Below, piece after piece: positions 5,994 to 8,369 of a stretch of DNA of 8,369 bases. Under the pieces are notes generated by a model. That model was not told the DNA's origin. It saw only the letters and a list, made by a program, of their open reading frames with translations, and searched no databases. This DNA comes from Euryarchaeota archaeon UBA60 (lineage in GTDB: Archaea; Thermoplasmatota; Poseidoniia; Poseidoniales; Poseidoniaceae): contig DARQ01000046.1 in NCBI GenBank assembly GCA_002503395.1, forward strand, positions 2,732 through 11,100, given 5' to 3'. The translations under genes and the position numbers were made by a program. Each line of letters starts with the position of its first letter. Positions within the stretch are counted from its first letter, which is position 1.

Positions 5994-6717
5994 GTTTCTC
6001 GATTGCGGTGATATCGAACCACGATACCGCGTTGGCGATGGCCTCGGAACGCGAGAACCAGCCGACCGCTTCGATTTCATCCTCTTTCAAGGAAAAATCG
6101 AGTCCCTCGGATTCTACCGATACATGATATGTGAATGAGACGAATGAGATACCCTCGTCGGTGAAAATATTCTGTTCGACAATCGAGGTATTGGACTCGT
6201 TGATTTCAATATTGATTCCCAATTCCTCCAGCGCTTCACGGGCGGCTCCGATACGGGGGTGCTCATCATGGTCGAGATAACCGCCGGGAAGCGACCAGCA
6301 ACCGGTGAAGTGTCCGCGTTTCACCTTGGCCATCAAGATTCTATCATCATCATCAATGACTACGACTTTGGCTACCAGCCGGTGTAGTGAGCGGTATACA
6401 GATTCACGGGCGAGGGGGTGCGTCCATGAGTCTGAAATGACATGGTCCTTCCAAGCCCAATCCTCAGGCCACACAATTTCGGGATGACCCTTGATCACGG
6501 TAGCAGTCGACTCACCGATGCGCAGAACTGCGCGGCCTTTTTCACTCCACTCAATACCTAATGCGGCGACTTCGTCGATGGTCGGGAGGCGAATCATATC
6601 CTCCCCTCCTCCTGCAGCAAGAGTACGCCCCTTGACTGGTATCTGCGGGCCTTCACCCTCGGAATTAACCAAAAGCAGTTTGCCATCGTGCTCGAGATGG
6701 AGAAATTCTTCGGCCAT
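5986..6717 (-). CDS. Nudix hydrolase with an unrecognised N-terminal domain
   Basis: Nudix enzymes cleave nucleoside diphosphates linked to another group, with Mg held by the Nudix-box glutamates. From ATG 6717 the protein has 243 residues. The Nudix box is complete at 146-168: G146, E152, R160, E161, E164, E165, G167, I168. It is preceded by the usual WSLPGG (141-146), and the fold spans about 113-243. Residues 1-110 are extra compared with a minimal Nudix protein of about 140-150 residues; they match no domain I recognise and hold a Trp-rich stretch (W83, W87, W89, W98). I see no zinc-ribbon cysteines, so it is not a typical NudC. The substrate cannot be told. ATG 6717 is chosen over TTG 6720 because GAGGGTGA lies just upstream. 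It follows rmuC by 27 bp on the same strand and is probably co-transcribed. Its end overlaps alaS by 8 bp. Confidence 0.93.
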   Translation of the reverse strand: MAEEFLHLEHDGKLLLVNSEGEGPQIPVKGRTLAAGGGEDMIRLPTIDEVAALGIEWSEKGRAVLRIGESTATVIKGHPEIVWPEDWAWKDHVISDSWTHPLARESVYRSLHRLVAKVVVIDDDDRILMAKVKRGHFTGCWSLPGGYLDHDEHPRIGAAREALEELGINIEINESNTSIVEQNIFTDEGISFVSFTYHVSVESEGLDFSLKEDEIEAVGWFSRSEAIANAVSWFDITAIEKLS

Positions 6718-6721
6718 CAAT

Positions 6722-6728
6722 CACCCTC
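6722..6728 (-). promoter_or_regulatory. Ribosome binding site of the Nudix gene
   Basis: On the minus strand GAGGGTG leads, after four bases (ATTG), into ATG 6717. This is the clearest ribosome site in the window. It lies inside the 27-bp rmuC-Nudix gap, supporting separate initiation on a shared transcript. Confidence 0.6.
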
Positions 6729-6744
6729 AAACCGTCAAAGGTCA

Positions 6745-8031
6745 TCAATCCGACGGGGGAGATTTGTCGACGATAGTGACATGCGGTGCGCTATTTGAGG
6801 AAACGGCATCATCATCTAAACCGGTAATCAATAACTCATTATCCTCTTCAAAATCAGCCTGTTCTGCCAATTTCTTCACCCGCTTGCTTCCACGTAATTC
6901 CTTAGATGTTTTAGCCCCCAATTCGCGCATTTGCTCGGCTTGACGAATCACATTCCCTTTGCCGCTGATAAGTTGAGACTCAGCCTTATCAAAAGCTTCC
7001 TTGGCTTGGGATATTTCAAATCCAACATCGGTGAACGACTCGAGAAACAATGTAACCTTATCGTGAAGTTGACCAGCTCGATTTACCAACTCGGTTTGGT
7101 TGCGAGATTGATTTTCTCTCTTCCACAGTTCTTGAATCAATAATAGTGCGATCATTATTGTCGAGCCGCTGACAATTCGCACACGATTACTAGTGTTCAA
7201 CTCATCATATAGGTTGGAATCTGCCTTCAGCGCAGCAATGAAAGCGCTTTCAAGGGGGACGACCATAAGAACGAAATCGAGTGAATTGATGCTTTCCATA
7301 TGGTCATAATTCTTGGCGGCCAAACCTGAAGCATGATTGCGAATAGAATTACAATGTGCCTTCAAAGACTTCATTGCAGTCTCTTCATCTTCAGCATTAA
7401 CATATTTTTCGTAATCGGTCAAGGAAACCTTAGAATCGATAATCACCTGCCTATCGTTGGGTAGGTTGAGGACAAAATCCGTTCGTTTCCTTTTATTCTC
7501 CGCTGTAGTCTCTGAGAGTTGCTTGACATAATCTCGGCCTTCTACAAATCCCATACTCTGTAGGATATTCTCTACGACTACCTCACCCCATGCACCTTGT
7601 GCTTGTGAATCTCCTTTGAGGGCACGGGTCAAGTCTCTGGTTTCATCGGCCAATTCCATGCCCAGTTTGCTGACATTGCCCACTTCATTGGTCAGTGCTG
7701 AAACTCTTGCGATGCTTGCCTTCTCGACCTTATCCATAGCAGTAACGTAGTTTCGCAGTTCCACAGATAGAGATTCGGTTGCGGCCGTAAAGGACTTCTT
7801 TTTTTCTTCCTCAGCATCGCCGAGAGCATTCTTCAATGCATTTGTAGCCGCCAATTCAAAAACGTCCTTCATCTGGGTATTTCTAGATTCAGCAGTTTCT
7901 CTTAATGCGACTTCCCTCGCCTCTGTTGCGGCAGCTTCGGAGCGGGAGCGGTTACCGGCGGCAAACCAAGCCACGGCAAAGGCCAATCCAGCGATGAGCA
8001 AGTATAGGGCGATATCGAATAATGTAGTCAT
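6745..8031 (-). CDS. rmuC: RmuC-family membrane-anchored putative nuclease
   Basis: RmuC proteins carry a PD-(D/E)XK-like core; in E. coli loss of rmuC raises recombination at inverted repeats. From ATG 8031 (428 residues) the order is: one N-terminal membrane helix (about 5-25), a charged coiled-coil stretch (about 30-135), then the RmuC core (about 135-375). The core has LTRALKGDSQAQGAWGE with E150, RTDFVLNLP with D185, and VIIDSKVSLTDYEKYVNAED with D199 and K201. Other family signatures are INSLDFVLMVVPLE, ENQSRN and SGKGNVIRQAE. The last 50 residues are an acidic, disordered-looking tail. Alternative ATG 8046 adds 5 residues; GGTGG precedes 8031 at a good distance, so I prefer 8031. GC is lower than in alaS (133 of 300 sampled bases against 133 of 240). 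The family is mainly bacterial, so past transfer is possible. The Nudix gene follows by 27 bp. Confidence 0.95.
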   Translation of the reverse strand: MTTLFDIALYLLIAGLAFAVAWFAAGNRSRSEAAATEAREVALRETAESRNTQMKDVFELAATNALKNALGDAEEEKKKSFTAATESLSVELRNYVTAMDKVEKASIARVSALTNEVGNVSKLGMELADETRDLTRALKGDSQAQGAWGEVVVENILQSMGFVEGRDYVKQLSETTAENKRKRTDFVLNLPNDRQVIIDSKVSLTDYEKYVNAEDEETAMKSLKAHCNSIRNHASGLAAKNYDHMESINSLDFVLMVVPLESAFIAALKADSNLYDELNTSNRVRIVSGSTIMIALLLIQELWKRENQSRNQTELVNRAGQLHDKVTLFLESFTDVGFEISQAKEAFDKAESQLISGKGNVIRQAEQMRELGAKTSKELRGSKRVKKLAEQADFEEDNELLITGLDDDAVSSNSAPHVTIVDKSPPSD

Positions 8032-8046
8032 CAAACCACCGTTCAT

Positions 8047-8112
8047 TCACTCGAGTTTGGCGACCGTGTATTAACCCTGTGAAAGTGAAATCGCCCGAAC
8101 CGGAGTGGGTCA
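8047..8112. promoter_or_regulatory. Divergent promoter region between rmuC and the MBL-fold gene
   Basis: TATTAA at 8069-8074, read as TTAATA on the other strand, is the only TATA-like element in this 66-base gap (81 bases if rmuC starts at 8031). It sits about 26 bases from plausible start sites in both directions: near 8098 for the rightward gene and near 8046 for rmuC. One shared element could serve both, or only one promoter is here. Position and composition are the only evidence. Confidence 0.35.
8102..8105 (+). promoter_or_regulatory. Ribosome binding site of the MBL-fold gene
   Basis: GGAG lies 7 bases before ATG 8113. It supports that start over the internal Met at codon 12 (8146). 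An in-frame TGA at 8086-8088 rules out a much longer N terminus. Confidence 0.55.
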
Positions 8113-8369
8113 ATGCTCAAGAATGCAAAGCCCGTGCGAGTGTCGATGCTCTTTGAGCAAATCAACGAAGGTGTATGGGCACGCGCCTACCTGATAGTCG
8201 ACGAGAACACCAAATCGGCGATTCTTGTCGACCCGGTCATCGATTTCATTGAGCGTGACAGCGCAATGCTGGTCGAGCGAGGGCTGACTCTGGTCTGCGT
8301 GATGAATACACATACTCACGCCGACCATGTTTCTGCGGCAATACATCTGGCACGAAAATTCGGCTGCCC
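8113..8369 (+). CDS. Metallo-beta-lactamase-fold hydrolase, ETHE1/persulfide dioxygenase-like (N-terminal part)
   Basis: The window shows 85 complete codons, and the frame is still open at the right edge. The protein begins with a short lead-in, then LFEQ...AYLIVDENTKSAILVDPV (about residues 13-42), the first beta strands of the fold. A helix with FIERDSAMLVERGL (45-59) follows, then the metal-binding motif NTHTHADHVSAA with H67, H69, D71 and H72. The order of a VDPV strand, an ERD-containing helix and a THTHADH motif is typical of ETHE1-like persulfide dioxygenases, mononuclear iron enzymes that oxidise glutathione persulfide to sulfite. The distinction from glyoxalase II or other MBL hydrolases depends on downstream ligands not in the window. 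A rhodanese domain, often fused in this family, could follow. Subfamily is moderately sure; the fold is sure. Confidence 0.85.
   Translation, partial: MLKNAKPVRVSMLFEQINEGVWARAYLIVDENTKSAILVDPVIDFIERDSAMLVERGLTLVCVMNTHTHADHVSAAIHLARKFGC

Noticed and set aside
6491..6943. 150-codon plus-strand open frame across the rmuC-Nudix junction
   Set aside because: It crosses two convincing minus-strand genes and is low-complexity Ser/Pro/Arg; judged a shadow frame.
8110..8346. 78-codon minus-strand open frame at the right edge
   Set aside because: The plus strand of the same DNA encodes an MBL-fold protein with a THTHADH motif and its own ribosome site.
1..8369. tRNA or rRNA genes, CRISPR array, insertion sequence, attachment site or replication origin
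   Set aside because: Apart from gaps of at most about 160 bases the window is filled by seven genes; I found no cloverleaf-like sequence, spaced repeats, transposase or terminal inverted repeats.

Overview
This window reads as a densely packed archaeal chromosome fragment, most likely from a marine euryarchaeon of the Poseidoniia (Marine Group II) type. The strongest evidence is the alanyl-tRNA synthetase. It has the archaeal architecture: an N-terminal FFW...DEYTFIG segment, the archaeal-style catalytic core, an editing domain and a Gly-rich C-Ala domain. A full-length RtcB RNA ligase, a surface protein with Ig/CARDB-like domains and one C-terminal membrane anchor, and a GC content near 50% fit the same group. 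The phylum is an inference; no rRNA or tRNA gene is present to confirm it.

Layout from left to right: (1) bases 1-1233 (+), the C-terminal part of an exported, membrane-anchored protein with an acidic cytoplasmic tail; (2) 1350-1544 (+), a 64-residue coiled-coil protein that I do not recognise; (3) 1546-2997 (-), RtcB; (4) 3156-5993 (+), AlaRS; (5) 5986-6717 (-), a two-part Nudix hydrolase; (6) 6745-8031 (-), RmuC; (7) 8113-8369 (+), the N-terminal end of a metallo-beta-lactamase-fold protein resembling ETHE1-type persulfide dioxygenases, cut by the window edge. Almost no DNA is non-coding. Two convergent pairs are separated by 1 bp or overlap by 8 bp, and the two divergent gaps (about 160 and 80 bp) must carry the promoters.

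Functionally, RtcB (RNA ligation in tRNA splicing and repair) and AlaRS (tRNA charging) are both tRNA-metabolism genes sharing a divergent promoter region. rmuC and the Nudix gene are 27 bp apart on one strand and probably form an operon concerned with DNA or nucleotide maintenance. The other genes look independent.

Most of the window is ordinary housekeeping DNA and I do not see a clear new multi-gene system. The points most worth a second look are the inverted repeats and T-run around the alaS start, the half-lost N-terminal cysteine set of AlaRS, the near-perfect heptad pattern of the small unknown protein, the RmuC gene (a mainly bacterial family, in lower-GC sequence), and the unrecognised Trp-rich N-terminal half of the Nudix protein.
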